Virus record (IMG/VR): IMGVR_UViG_3300030012_002384
Coordinates: 1 to 20,856 of that record
Length of the DNA: 20,856 bases
Source: a virus
Strand: one strand, 5' to 3'
The notes under the pieces are model-generated. The model did not search any database, had not been told where the DNA came from, and was given only the letters and a program-made list of their open reading frames with translations. Of the stretch, positions 1 through 6,619 are shown piece by piece (position 1 is the first letter of the stretch; every line of letters starts with the position of its first letter). The position numbers were made by a program, and so were the translations under genes.

Positions 1-1138
1 TTGTTACATTAGTTGTATAAGCTGTCGTTTTGTCTGCTTTTAAATAAAATCTTAGTGGGTGTCCATCGTTACTAGCATCTGATTGGTCAAATCTGTAGTA
101 ATAAGTTTTACCTGTATCTGCGCCATCAAAGTTTAAAACAGCACCCTCAACTCCATCAATCGTATATGCGTTACTTGATCCTACCCCTGTATATGGGTGT
201 GCTGATGTTTTGGTAATTACTTTGACTTCAAACGATATAGGAGAAGATGAGCTTCCCCAATCTGATTTGTAATCTCTACCTCTTGTCCTTTCAACAGTAC
301 CAGCTTGTCCTGATGTATTCTGTGTGCCTGTTGCATTGACACCCGGAAGATCAATGTTTGCTGTACCATCGAAAGAAACACCACCAATATTTCGTGCAGT
401 TTGCAAAGCTGTAGCTGTCGCTGCATTTCCTGTGGTCGAACCTGACGTGCCACTTACATTTCCTGTTACATTGCCTGTAATATTTCCTGAAAATGTACCT
501 GACAATACATCTGTGCTTGAATTAAAAGTTAACCCTGATGCTGTTTTTGGTCCTAAGTCGCCTGTCGCTGCTGTTGTAAAGAGTGGAAAACAGGTCGTGT
601 CTGACGACTCATCCGCAACTGTGATAGCAGTAGGCACAAAACTTGTTGATGCTTTACCATCTAATTGTGTTTGTATATTTGAGGAAACATTGTTTAAATG
701 ACCAAATTCTGTATTAGACACAGTCCCATCGTGTATTTTGGTTGCATCTATTGCTGCACTCGTATTGACATCTGCATTCACTATAACCCCTGTGCCGATA
801 GCCGATGTGCCTGTAACATTTCCTGATCCATCGAAACTTGCTGATGTCCAAGTAACATCGCCTGTCATACCTATTGTACGACCTGTGGCTAAAGCTGTGG
901 CAGAACTTGCAACACCTGTTAAATTACCTGTAACATTTCCTGTCAAGTTCCCAACAAATCCACCTGTTGCGGTAACTGTTCCAGAAGATACTACACTCGT
1001 TGCTGTTAAATCAGGCATGTTAGCAGCTATGTTTGCGAGTGTTACTTTAAGATTCGAGCTAGATTGTACAATAACAAACTCTGCGCCACTCGATGGTGTC
1101 GTAGTTGCGGTAAAATCTGAAATCTTCTTAGTTGCCAT
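1..1138 (-). CDS. tail fibre-like protein, C-terminus cut by window edge
   Basis: The frame is open from an ATG at 1138 to the left edge, giving the first 379 residues; the C-terminus lies outside the window. The N-terminus (MATKKISDFTATTTPSSGAE) resembles those of phage fibre proteins from marine contigs. It is followed by Ser/Thr/Gly-rich low-complexity sequence with repeated short units such as GNLTGNVTGNLTG and GNITGNVTGNVSG, typical of trimeric fibre shafts. The last 70 or so residues visible (SNAYTIDGVEG, then YYYRFDQSDASNDGHPLRFY) match a beta-rich module that I recall from cyanophage and pelagiphage tail proteins. It starts three bases after the preceding gene ends. Role inferred: virion appendage for host-surface binding. 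Family placement is from memory; tail location is likely, receptor specificity unknown. Confidence 0.75.
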   Translation of the reverse strand, partial: MATKKISDFTATTTPSSGAEFVIVQSSSNLKVTLANIAANMPDLTATSVVSSGTVTATGGFVGNLTGNVTGNLTGVASSATALATGRTIGMTGDVTWTSASFDGSGNVTGTSAIGTGVIVNADVNTSAAIDATKIHDGTVSNTEFGHLNNVSSNIQTQLDGKASTSFVPTAITVADESSDTTCFPLFTTAATGDLGPKTASGLTFNSSTDVLSGTFSGNITGNVTGNVSGTSGSTTGNAATATALQTARNIGGVSFDGTANIDLPGVNATGTQNTSGQAGTVERTRGRDYKSDWGSSSSPISFEVKVITKTSAHPYTGVGSSNAYTIDGVEGAVLNFDGADTGKTYYYRFDQSDASNDGHPLRFYLKADKTTAYTTNVT

Positions 1139-1348
1139 TTATTGTATTGTCCAAGTCGTTGTCGATGTTGTTGGTACATCTTGCCAATTATCAGGAGATA
1201 TATCTGTCCTATCTTCTTGTTGTATTAATTCGTTATCTTCGGTAGCAATCAAAAACAAATTATCTTCTGTTTCTATGTAACCTTGTGCGGTTTCAGGTAC
1301 AGTAGTCCAAGTAGTGCTTGTTGTAGTCAGAGGTGTCCATGTGGTCAT
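1139..1348 (-). CDS. small Thr/Trp-rich structural protein
   Basis: About 69 residues. The ATG at 1348 shares its A with the TGA of the adaptor gene, so translation is probably coupled; an upstream in-frame TTG at 1351 is less likely. The sequence starts with TTWTPLTTTSTTWTTVP and ends with TTSTTTWT, so a Trp-bearing Thr-rich motif occurs at both ends around an acidic centre. I recognise no named family. Its place between the head-tail adaptor and the fibre suggests a small tail or connector component, which is inference from context only. Confidence 0.65.
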   Translation of the reverse strand: MTTWTPLTTTSTTWTTVPETAQGYIETEDNLFLIATEDNELIQQEDRTDISPDNWQDVPTTSTTTWTIQ

Positions 1349-1974
1349 CAATAAGCCCCATAGTCAATTCTTGTGGTTGGTGCTACTCCTGAGTGCCTAT
1401 CTCTTTCGTTTGATGAGATGATGTCTTGTTTGGCTCTGTCATAAAGACTTGCCCAAGTTTGTAATCTTTTATCGTTGAATAAATATGGCTCTGCTTCTAC
1501 TAACGAACCATACAAGTAAGCATCTGGGTGAAAAGTAAGCATATCATTTGATGTATTACTGTCTGACAAAGCTGTAAAATACTTAAAGTAAAGCATTTCT
1601 ATCTCGTATATACCATCTGGTATAGGTCTGAGCTGAAAATTATTGCCAATAATTGAAAATGCTTTAGGTTTACCTGTTTTACTACCAGCTTGTACTCTAT
1701 CCATTTGCTCTGGTGTTAGATACTCTAATGCTGTTTTTGGATCAGTATTAAGTTGTATATTGCGCATAGCAACAAAATTATCAGGTAAAGTATAATATTC
1801 TGTATCTGCAATAGTATTAGCAGTTACTCTTGTTTCCATGCGCCTTATCTTGAAATCTCTCCTGTGCCTTGCTTCTGCTAAAGCTATAAATTCAGGTATT
1901 TTCTCATCAAGATCAGTTCTGTCTAACCAATTAGCGATTGCAGTCTTTAATTCTGAATATGTAGAAATTGCCAT
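1348..1974 (-). CDS. head-tail adaptor protein (SU10/gp6-like adaptor)
   Basis: 208 residues. The N-terminus (TYSELKTAIANWLDRTDLDE) followed by IPEFIALAEARHRRDFKIR is the helical signature of phage adaptor proteins that dock on the portal and form the first ring of the tail. Further on are YYTLPDNFVAMRNIQL, a beta segment around residues 105-135, and the closing helix SLYDRAKQDIISSNERDRHSG, all in the order seen in SU10-type adaptors. It overlaps its neighbours by a few bases on both sides, so it is part of one leftward late operon with capsid and portal genes. Function is inferred from family resemblance recalled from memory and from position. Confidence 0.75.
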   Translation of the reverse strand: MAISTYSELKTAIANWLDRTDLDEKIPEFIALAEARHRRDFKIRRMETRVTANTIADTEYYTLPDNFVAMRNIQLNTDPKTALEYLTPEQMDRVQAGSKTGKPKAFSIIGNNFQLRPIPDGIYEIEMLYFKYFTALSDSNTSNDMLTFHPDAYLYGSLVEAEPYLFNDKRLQTWASLYDRAKQDIISSNERDRHSGVAPTTRIDYGAY

Positions 1975-2273
1975 TATATTCTTCTCTGTGTCGTTTTAAG
2001 ATATTTATATTCAGGGCTATTGAGTAGTTTTTTCACACCCTGTTTGTGATCTGGGTTAAATAAATCAACCCCAAATTTTCTTTTCCATTCATAGTACACA
2101 GTCATAGGAATCCTTGCAGATAACCTAAAATCATCCGATTTGAGATGATCTTCCTGTTGTAGTCGTTTGTTCGAGTCAATAAGGGGTTGTATATTTTCAA
2201 TGTGTTCTATTGCAAACTCCCCTGTGGGATTATGATAGTGAAATATTTGATTATGTCCTATCTTTCTACTCAT
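1974..2273 (-). CDS. hypothetical late protein
   Basis: 99 residues, charged, no membrane segment. Visible features are FHYHNPTGEFAIEHIENIQP near the N-terminus and a basic C-terminus (KKLLNSPEYKYLKTTQRRI). The ATG at 2273 overlaps the TGA of the upstream gene (ATGA), and its stop abuts the adaptor start, so it is co-translated with structural genes. I recall similar proteins next to adaptors in marine phage contigs but know no function. It could be a minor virion or assembly protein. Confidence 0.65.
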   Translation of the reverse strand: MSRKIGHNQIFHYHNPTGEFAIEHIENIQPLIDSNKRLQQEDHLKSDDFRLSARIPMTVYYEWKRKFGVDLFNPDHKQGVKKLLNSPEYKYLKTTQRRI

Positions 2274-2551
2274 TCACTTAACTCATCTATATACAGATTA
2301 GCTGTAGAACTTGCCACAATCGCAGCAATTTTCATACCGCCATCAATTTTAAATATCTCATCATTGTTCGCTGCGAGATATGTTGAGCTTGTGGTTGCAG
2401 TAGGATTAGCACCAAATGCGATATGCACACCATCAGTATCAGCTATGACTCTGACATATTCTGTACTTGCATTAGTTGCTGCTGTTTGCTGAGAACCAGT
2501 ATTTACAGTCCTTTTGATTGTATTGGTTACTCTTAAACCATAATTAGCCAT
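2270..2551 (-). CDS. small beta-rich structural protein, decoration/head candidate
   Basis: 93 residues starting ANYGLRVTNTIKRTVNTG. Alternating hydrophobic and polar residues (YVRVIADTDGVHIAFG, then STYLAANNDEIFKIDGG, then MKIAAIVASSTANLYIDEL) suggest a compact beta-sandwich. An SD-like AGGAGATAA precedes the ATG. It lies directly downstream of another beta-rich small protein, after the capsid gene, where head decoration or head-completion proteins are often found. No named family is recognised and the role is inference from fold impression and position. Confidence 0.65.
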   Translation of the reverse strand: MANYGLRVTNTIKRTVNTGSQQTAATNASTEYVRVIADTDGVHIAFGANPTATTSSTYLAANNDEIFKIDGGMKIAAIVASSTANLYIDELSE

Positions 2552-2553
2552 AT

Positions 2554-2901
2554 TTATCTCCTAATTACAAATGTTACTAATAATTTTTTAGTTCCTGTAG
2601 AACCACCATCTGTAATCATTTCGATAGTTCCATCTTCTTCAACTCTATTAGCTGCTGTTGGTTCTGCTGAGTCTACAGTACCTGCTGCTGATCCTGAATG
2701 TGCAACTGTTATGCCACCACCTGTTACAGCAGTACCACCAATCTCGAAAGTTATTGCAGCATTACCACCACTTATAGCACCTTGTAGTGCTGTTATGATT
2801 TTAATTATTCTGCCACCATCAGGAACTGGTACAAACGTACTTGATGCAGTAGAAATATCTTCTATCTCTGCTGTTATAAAATAATCGTTTAATGTTCTCA
2901 T
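2554..2901 (-). CDS. small beta-rich structural protein, decoration candidate
   Basis: 115 residues from the ATG at 2901, which has GGAG seven bases upstream; an upstream in-frame TTG at 2919 would add six residues but overlaps that ribosome-binding site. The protein opens MRTLNDYFITAEIEDIS and continues with FVPVPDGGRIIKIITAL and a Gly/Ala/Thr-rich second half ending KLLVTFVIRR, all strand-forming. It is the first gene after the hairpins that follow the capsid gene. Candidate head decoration or stabilisation protein; assignment is by position and predicted beta content only. Confidence 0.65.
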   Translation of the reverse strand: MRTLNDYFITAEIEDISTASSTFVPVPDGGRIIKIITALQGAISGGNAAITFEIGGTAVTGGGITVAHSGSAAGTVDSAEPTAANRVEEDGTIEMITDGGSTGTKKLLVTFVIRR

Positions 2902-2978
2902 TAAATTTCTCCATGTCAATAACCCTCGTTCCGAAGCGATACCTTCTTCAAGGTCATTATTAATTTGGTATCAAAAGT

Positions 2979-3034
2979 GGGGGAGCAAAAAAACAAGGAT
3001 AAAAGCTCCCCCTAACATATATATCAGGATATAT
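2979..3034 (-). terminator. hairpin pair after major capsid gene, terminator or processing site
   Basis: Reading leftward from the capsid stop, a small AT hairpin comes first (ATATATC at 3019-3025 against GATATAT at 3028-3034). An 8-bp GC-rich stem follows (GGGGGAGC 2979-2986 against GCTCCCCC 3005-3012, 18-nt loop). The T tract beyond the stem is weak (ACTTTTGA), so partial termination or mRNA processing after the capsid gene is more likely than a complete stop. Confidence 0.5.
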
Positions 3035-3042
3035 GAATTTTA

Positions 3043-3984
3043 TTATGAAGTTGTTAAGTCAGCAATAGTCGCTGATGATGCTTCATTTTTAGCAACAAGT
3101 GTCCATTCTGCCAAGAGTAATCTCTTTTCAGCATCACCTGTTTTCGCTAGTTCTTGTGTTTGGAAAGGTCTTAAAAACCCTGTAGCAAACATTTCAGTAT
3201 CTACCGCTAAAGCACTTCTTCCAGAAGAACGAAGGAATCTATCGGCAATTACTCTAACTTCTCCGAAGTCTGAAACGTAAACGTCAATAGTAGCCACTAG
3301 ACTTCTATCTTCCGCCATGTCCATACGAGTTGAGTTGCCTGTAAATCCAGATACTTTTTGTTTGTTGAAAGAACCAACTAGCAATAAGTCAGGATCACCG
3401 CCATTGTCAAAACAGCTTTTTAGTTCTGTTTTAAGTATTGACTCAGTTAAAACTCTTTGTGTGCCATCTGTTACAGAGCCACTAGAGTTTGAACCACCTG
3501 AACCATAACTGTTGTTGGTTACTGTCCAAGATTCAAAACCTCTTGACTTACGAGCCGAAGCTCCATTGCCAGAACCTGCTGTTGCATCGTTCTTGCCTGT
3601 CAAGTCTAGTTCCATATCTCTTTTGAGTTCTTTCCCTGCTTTCGCTATTTGATAAGCTAGTTCAGAATCTCTACCTGCGTGATCAACTGCTTCTTGTGTA
3701 CCTGAAACCATAACCGGTTTGTAAGATATTTGAGTGTGATTAAACACCCTAGTTGTAGCTGATAACGCAGCGCTTGGAGAATCATCTCCTTCGATTTGCG
3801 CATTTGAAGCTGCTGATGCTAGTGAGTCAGTTTGCCATTCGTGCTTAGTAGCAGTCGCATCACCTACACCGATAGATGACATGAATGGTGTGTCTGTTGG
3901 AGAGATATCGTAGATAATATTCTGCAAGTCCTCTTTATTTCCCACAGCATCATAGGTTTCAAATGTGTTTGATAATTGCGCCAT
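3043..3984 (-). CDS. major capsid protein, SU10 type (DUF5309-like)
   Basis: 313 residues, the expected size of an SU10-type HK97-fold capsid protein. Diagnostic stretches are the N-terminus TFETYDAVGNKEDLQNIIYD, then ISPTDTPFMSSIG, KHEWQTDSLASA, TRVFNHTQISYKPVMVSGTQ, a central helix AKAGKELKRDMELDL, and the C-terminal RFLRSSGRSALAVDTEMFAT and LLLAEWTLVAKNEAS. An SD-like GAGGTG lies upstream of the ATG. Its place directly after the scaffold gene and before decoration-like genes fits head assembly. It forms the icosahedral shell; the family call is from memory of these motifs. Confidence 0.9.
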   Translation of the reverse strand: MAQLSNTFETYDAVGNKEDLQNIIYDISPTDTPFMSSIGVGDATATKHEWQTDSLASAASNAQIEGDDSPSAALSATTRVFNHTQISYKPVMVSGTQEAVDHAGRDSELAYQIAKAGKELKRDMELDLTGKNDATAGSGNGASARKSRGFESWTVTNNSYGSGGSNSSGSVTDGTQRVLTESILKTELKSCFDNGGDPDLLLVGSFNKQKVSGFTGNSTRMDMAEDRSLVATIDVYVSDFGEVRVIADRFLRSSGRSALAVDTEMFATGFLRPFQTQELAKTGDAEKRLLLAEWTLVAKNEASSATIADLTTS

Positions 3985-4020
3985 TTTTACACCTCTGTGT
4001 TAAAAGTTAAGTATTGTCGA

Positions 4021-5046
4021 TTAAAGCATGGATTTAATTAATGACGCAGCGTCATCAACTTTACCACTTCTCCTTAATCTGCTCTTTTGTCGCTTCACTT
4101 TCTCTGTATCTATATCTGATTTTGTCGTTGAAGTTCCGGGTTTAGTAACTTTAGGCACTACTTTAGATTTTTTCTTAGCAATCTGAGTTTTTTGAAGCTG
4201 GTCGTACAACATGGCATCGTAAAGTATCTTTACCGCCCTTGCATCAACCATCGAATCAATCTCTTGCTCAGTCAAACCTTGATCCATAGCATATTTTCTG
4301 ATGCTATTTTGTATTTTAGTACCTTCATCTGCATGGAAATAGTTTGGTATTTTGTCAGAAATAATCTTCTTGTTTGCATTTAAAGTTTCTTGCCATTTCT
4401 TCTTAAACTCAATTTTTTTAGCTTCTTCGACTTTGTTCTTTTCATCAGCAACTAATTTTTGTTGCTTTTCAAGATCATCTAATCTGCCTTTTTTGAGTAA
4501 ATAATCAGTTGGATTCTCTACCCTGAGTCTTTCCCAATCGGTTTTTTCTAAAGTTTTAAGTTCAGAACCAACCATATCGTCAAGTTTTTCAAGTTGAGAA
4601 ATGTAACGATCCCTTTCTTGCCGAGTCGCAGCTAATTCTTCATCAGCTTGTTTGCGTTGTTCGGACAATACTCGTGTCTTGTGTGTGTAATCAGCTTGTC
4701 TTGAATAACCTGCTCTAAGTTCATCGAGAGTAACCTCAACATTTTTACCATCGACCTTGATGGTGTATGTTTCTGGTTTCTCAACTTCCTCAGTTGGTTG
4801 TTCATCAACAATGTTTTCAACATCTGCGCTAGAAATTAGCTTATCATCTGTTTCTGTTTGTACTGATTCGGCAACATCATTTGCCTGTTCGACTACTTCA
4901 TCCTGAGTAGTCATTTCTTCTTCGGTGCTTTCAGATTGTTCTTTCGAGTTCTGCATGACTCCGAGAAGTGCTTTCTGTGCTGATTCAACATCAGTTACAG
5001 GAATTCCTTTGTGTTTGCTTTCTTTAGTTGGTATGTTATCACTCAT
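4021..5046 (-). CDS. capsid scaffolding protein
   Basis: 341 residues, highly charged. An acidic N-terminal third (residues about 35-90) is followed by the segment YTIKVDGKNVEVTLDELRAG and YSRQADYTHKTRVL, which is typical of phage scaffold-like proteins. A long coiled coil (about 130-220) and a basic C-terminus ending LRRSGKVDDAASLIKSML come next. Scaffold C-termini commonly bind capsid protein, and this one sits immediately upstream of the capsid gene. It directs procapsid assembly and is removed before packaging. It overlaps the previous gene by 4 bases. Confidence 0.8.
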   Translation of the reverse strand: MSDNIPTKESKHKGIPVTDVESAQKALLGVMQNSKEQSESTEEEMTTQDEVVEQANDVAESVQTETDDKLISSADVENIVDEQPTEEVEKPETYTIKVDGKNVEVTLDELRAGYSRQADYTHKTRVLSEQRKQADEELAATRQERDRYISQLEKLDDMVGSELKTLEKTDWERLRVENPTDYLLKKGRLDDLEKQQKLVADEKNKVEEAKKIEFKKKWQETLNANKKIISDKIPNYFHADEGTKIQNSIRKYAMDQGLTEQEIDSMVDARAVKILYDAMLYDQLQKTQIAKKKSKVVPKVTKPGTSTTKSDIDTEKVKRQKSRLRRSGKVDDAASLIKSML

Positions 5047-5300
5047 TTTTTATCTCCCTTACGTTCATCTTCTAGTATCTGTCCATTTTCGACAGTTTGC
5101 ACTAGGTTGTTTTTGACCTCTAAAATGGCTCTTTGCTTATGGTAAAGCGCTTCTCTGCCTTCGGTATCTTTGATTTCAGTAGATATCCATTGTTGATATC
5201 CATTGTTCAATACAGAATTGAAAGCAGCAACCATCTGGGGATTTTCAAGTAATAACTTGGCATCTTGTCCAGCTTTAATTTGCTGATCTTTTTCAGTCAT
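5043..5300 (-). CDS. hypothetical late protein between portal cluster and scaffold
   Basis: 85 residues, all-helical by composition: KDQQIKAGQDAKLLLENPQM, then VAAFNSVLNNGYQQWISTEI and EGREALYHKQRAILEVKNNL. Small helical proteins of this pattern often lie just upstream of scaffold genes in marine podovirus-like phages (memory). Stop overlaps the scaffold ATG (ATGA), start overlaps the preceding gene's end. No function known; an assembly or scaffold-associated role is a guess from position. Confidence 0.65.
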   Translation of the reverse strand: MTEKDQQIKAGQDAKLLLENPQMVAAFNSVLNNGYQQWISTEIKDTEGREALYHKQRAILEVKNNLVQTVENGQILEDERKGDKK

Positions 5301-5496
5301 TTTGTTCTCCTATCTGTTTGATTCTATCCACTACATAAGTGGGTATAGTTCTTCTCCCAGTAAGATATCCCTTAATTTTATTGACAGGTATGCCTGTTTT
5401 AAGGAACAGCTCATTGATTGAAACTCGGTGTTTCAACATCAAGTGTTGTAATTCGTATTTAGTAATTTTATTTTCTTTTTGCAAATGTTTTAACAT
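5293..5496 (-). CDS. small helix-turn-helix protein
   Basis: 67 residues with a recognisable HTH pattern: residues about 15-60 run ELQHLMLKHRVSINELFLKT, then GIPVNKIKGYLTGRRTIP, comparable to Xre-like domains with a short recognition helix and a following RRTIP turn. It is placed inside the late head operon with overlaps on both sides (28 bases with the upstream gene). It might regulate transcription or be a DNA-binding accessory of assembly. The HTH call is by eye; the target is unknown. Confidence 0.6.
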   Translation of the reverse strand: MLKHLQKENKITKYELQHLMLKHRVSINELFLKTGIPVNKIKGYLTGRRTIPTYVVDRIKQIGEQND

Positions 5497-5740
5497 TCTT
5501 TGGTTTTGGTCCTGTATTACCTGCTGCTCTTTTTCTCGATACAGCAGACCTAATTTGCGATTTGGTCATTCTTGCAGCTTTTGAAGCAGGTACACATTTA
5601 GGGTATTTGCGCCCACTTCCTTTAGACCTACCACATTTATTGAATCCACCACCTTTTTTTGGTGAGCCAATATCAACCCAGTTTTCTTTGAACCACTTGG
5701 TCAAACCGCCAGTAGACCTAGCCACTCCTGTAGCCCCCAC
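5468..5740 (-). CDS. DUF5872-like small basic protein
   Basis: 90 residues from a GTG at 5740, or 85 from a GTG at 5725. The second would begin VARSTGGL, which fits how I recall family members starting. Distinctive segments are LTKWFKENWVDIGSPKKGGG, then FNKCGRSKGSGRKYPKCVPA and ARMTKSQIRSAVSRKRAAGN. This is the DUF5872 pattern found in cyanophages and other marine phages, with two CG/KC pairs that could bind metal. Function is unknown. It overlaps genes on both sides, in a cluster of very small Lys-rich genes between portal and scaffold. Confidence 0.7.
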   Translation of the reverse strand: MGATGVARSTGGLTKWFKENWVDIGSPKKGGGFNKCGRSKGSGRKYPKCVPASKAARMTKSQIRSAVSRKRAAGNTGPKPKNVKTFAKRK

Positions 5741-5888
5741 CTCTTTTTTTGTAAGTCCTTACAAGCCAAGCATTAGCATAAGCAGAGGGATAAACTTTAA
5801 ACTTTCTTTTGGCTTCTGACTTTACCCTTGAATACAAAGCAGGATTGGTAGGTATATTACGACCTTTTTTTCTTGCTTTTTTTGCCAT
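5718..5888 (-). CDS. 56-residue Lys-rich phage protein
   Basis: Read directly from the sequence: ATG at 5888, stop TAG at 5718-5720. The protein contains KGRNIPTNPALYSRVKSEAK followed by RKFKVYPSAYANAWLVRTYK and KKRGGGYRSG. The IPTNPxLYxRVKxEAKxKFxVYPSAYANAWLVxxYKxRGGGY pattern is one I recall as a recurrent small phage protein usually next to DUF5872. It overlaps the DUF5872-like gene by 23 bases. Probably a nucleic-acid-binding or virion-associated protein, but function is unknown. Confidence 0.75.
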   Translation of the reverse strand: MAKKARKKGRNIPTNPALYSRVKSEAKRKFKVYPSAYANAWLVRTYKKRGGGYRSG

Positions 5889-5979
5889 TTTTTATGACAC
5901 CTCTGCCTATTAATACGTCTTTTTTGGTTATTTTTCCATCTTTGTTAAGATCAGGAAATTTTTTTTTCCTTTTTTTCAT
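5857..5979 (-). CDS. 40-residue protein with EF-hand-like loop
   Basis: ATG at 5979 overlapping the preceding TGA (ATGA), stop TAA at 5857-5859. After a run of Lys the sequence FPDLNKDGKITKKDVLIGRG contains D-x-N-x-D-G-x-I-T-x-x-D, the spacing of a calcium-binding EF-hand or dockerin loop, and the C-terminus is again Lys-rich. It overlaps the next gene by 32 bases, unusual even for phages, but both frames give family-like proteins. Function unknown; calcium binding in the virion is an inference from the loop. Confidence 0.65.
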   Translation of the reverse strand: MKKRKKKFPDLNKDGKITKKDVLIGRGVIKNGKKSKKKRS

Positions 5980-6146
5980 GCTCTAGCTACCTTCTTTGCT
6001 CTTGCGGATAAGTCTTTAAAATGAAAGACAGGTTTCGATGTTTTGCTGTGTGTCTTGCCTGTATGTATTGATCCATTAGGCATTTTATGAACAGCTCCTT
6101 TGAACTCCTTGCCTGTCCTAAAATAATGCTTAGTACCTGCTCCCAT
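5976..6146 (-). CDS. 56-residue basic protein
   Basis: ATG at 6146, TGA at 5976-5978. Sequence begins MGAGTKHYFRTGKEFKGAVH, then KMPNGSIHTGKTHSKTSKPV and FHFKDLSARAKKVARA. The pattern of a small basic protein reading 'G-x-G-T-K-H-Y...MPNGxxHTGKTHTxxSxxxxHFxxLS' recurs in marine phage head operons (memory). One base is shared with the previous stop and four with the next start, consistent with coupled translation. No function known. Confidence 0.7.
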   Translation of the reverse strand: MGAGTKHYFRTGKEFKGAVHKMPNGSIHTGKTHSKTSKPVFHFKDLSARAKKVARA

Positions 6147-6244
6147 TAGCAACTACCTATTTTCGTTTTCTTTTTCTTTTTCATCATTTTTTTCTTTGGT
6201 CTGCCTTTTTTAGAACCATAAGTTCCTGTTCCCATTGGACACAT
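6146..6244 (-). CDS. 32-residue Lys-rich peptide
   Basis: ATG at 6244 preceded by a good ribosome-binding site (AGGAGAAATACT), stop TAA at 6146-6148. It reads MCPMGTGTYGSKKGRPKKKM then a Lys run and KIGSC. Peptides of the form MPMGxGTYGSKxGRPxKK are frequent in these phages and often overlooked. Two Cys lie at the ends. Likely a minor virion or DNA-binding peptide, though that is only inferred from composition. Confidence 0.65.
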   Translation of the reverse strand: MCPMGTGTYGSKKGRPKKKMMKKKKKTKIGSC

Positions 6245-6254
6245 AGTATTTCTC

Positions 6255-6461
6255 CTAAAATAAATTTAATATCTCTTGCATGTTATTGCTTACAAGCGCA
6301 AATACAATGACTGCTCCATAAACAATATACTTGAATCTGAATATCTCAATCTTGACATCTCGCATATCTTTCTCGATATGTTGCAAATGATTGTTTTTTA
6401 TATCGCTTATATCTTTTTTGATAATCTCGATTTCGAGATTGAGTTCGTTTAAGTCTTTCAT
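6255..6461 (-). CDS. coiled coil plus C-terminal membrane segment, holin/XhlA-like
   Basis: 68 residues: an N-terminal coiled coil (about 1-42, LNLEIEIIKKDISDIKNN then HLQHIEKDMRDVKIEI) followed by one hydrophobic segment (about 44-60, FKYIVYGAVIVFALVS). This is the architecture of XhlA-like haemolysin/holin-associated proteins that sit in the inner membrane and help lysis. The position inside the head operon is not the usual lysis cassette, so a different membrane role is possible. ATGA overlap with the upstream gene. Confidence 0.6.
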   Translation of the reverse strand: MKDLNELNLEIEIIKKDISDIKNNHLQHIEKDMRDVKIEIFRFKYIVYGAVIVFALVSNNMQEILNLF

Positions 6462-6619
6462 GCTAGTGGCAATCTTTTTCTTTTTGGATAGAGGTTAAGA
6501 GCCATAGCAACCGCTTGTTTTTGTGGTTTACCTTCTTTTCTTAGTATTCGTATTTTTTTTGAGATGAGTCTATTTCTGCTCTCATTCTTGTAATCTGGCT
6601 TATATTTTGGAAAAGACAT
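6458..6619 (-). CDS. 53-residue basic protein (KxRxLRxEGxPQKQAVAxAL pattern)
   Basis: ATG at 6619, TGA at 6458-6460. The sequence runs MSFPKYKPDYKNESRNRLIS, then KKIRILRKEGKPQKQAVAMA and LNLYPKRKRLPLA. The 'LRKEGKPQKQAVAMAL' helix is a motif I recall in many small phage and bacterial proteins of unknown function. It starts on the first base of the portal stop codon, so is translated right after portal. No function known. Confidence 0.65.
   Translation of the reverse strand: MSFPKYKPDYKNESRNRLISKKIRILRKEGKPQKQAVAMALNLYPKRKRLPLA

Noticed and set aside
324-1280. Long plus-strand open frames (324-701 and 738-1280) across the fibre gene
   Set aside because: They are the complement of the Gly/Thr/Val-rich repeat coding; the minus frame is continuous, has motifs and fits the operon.
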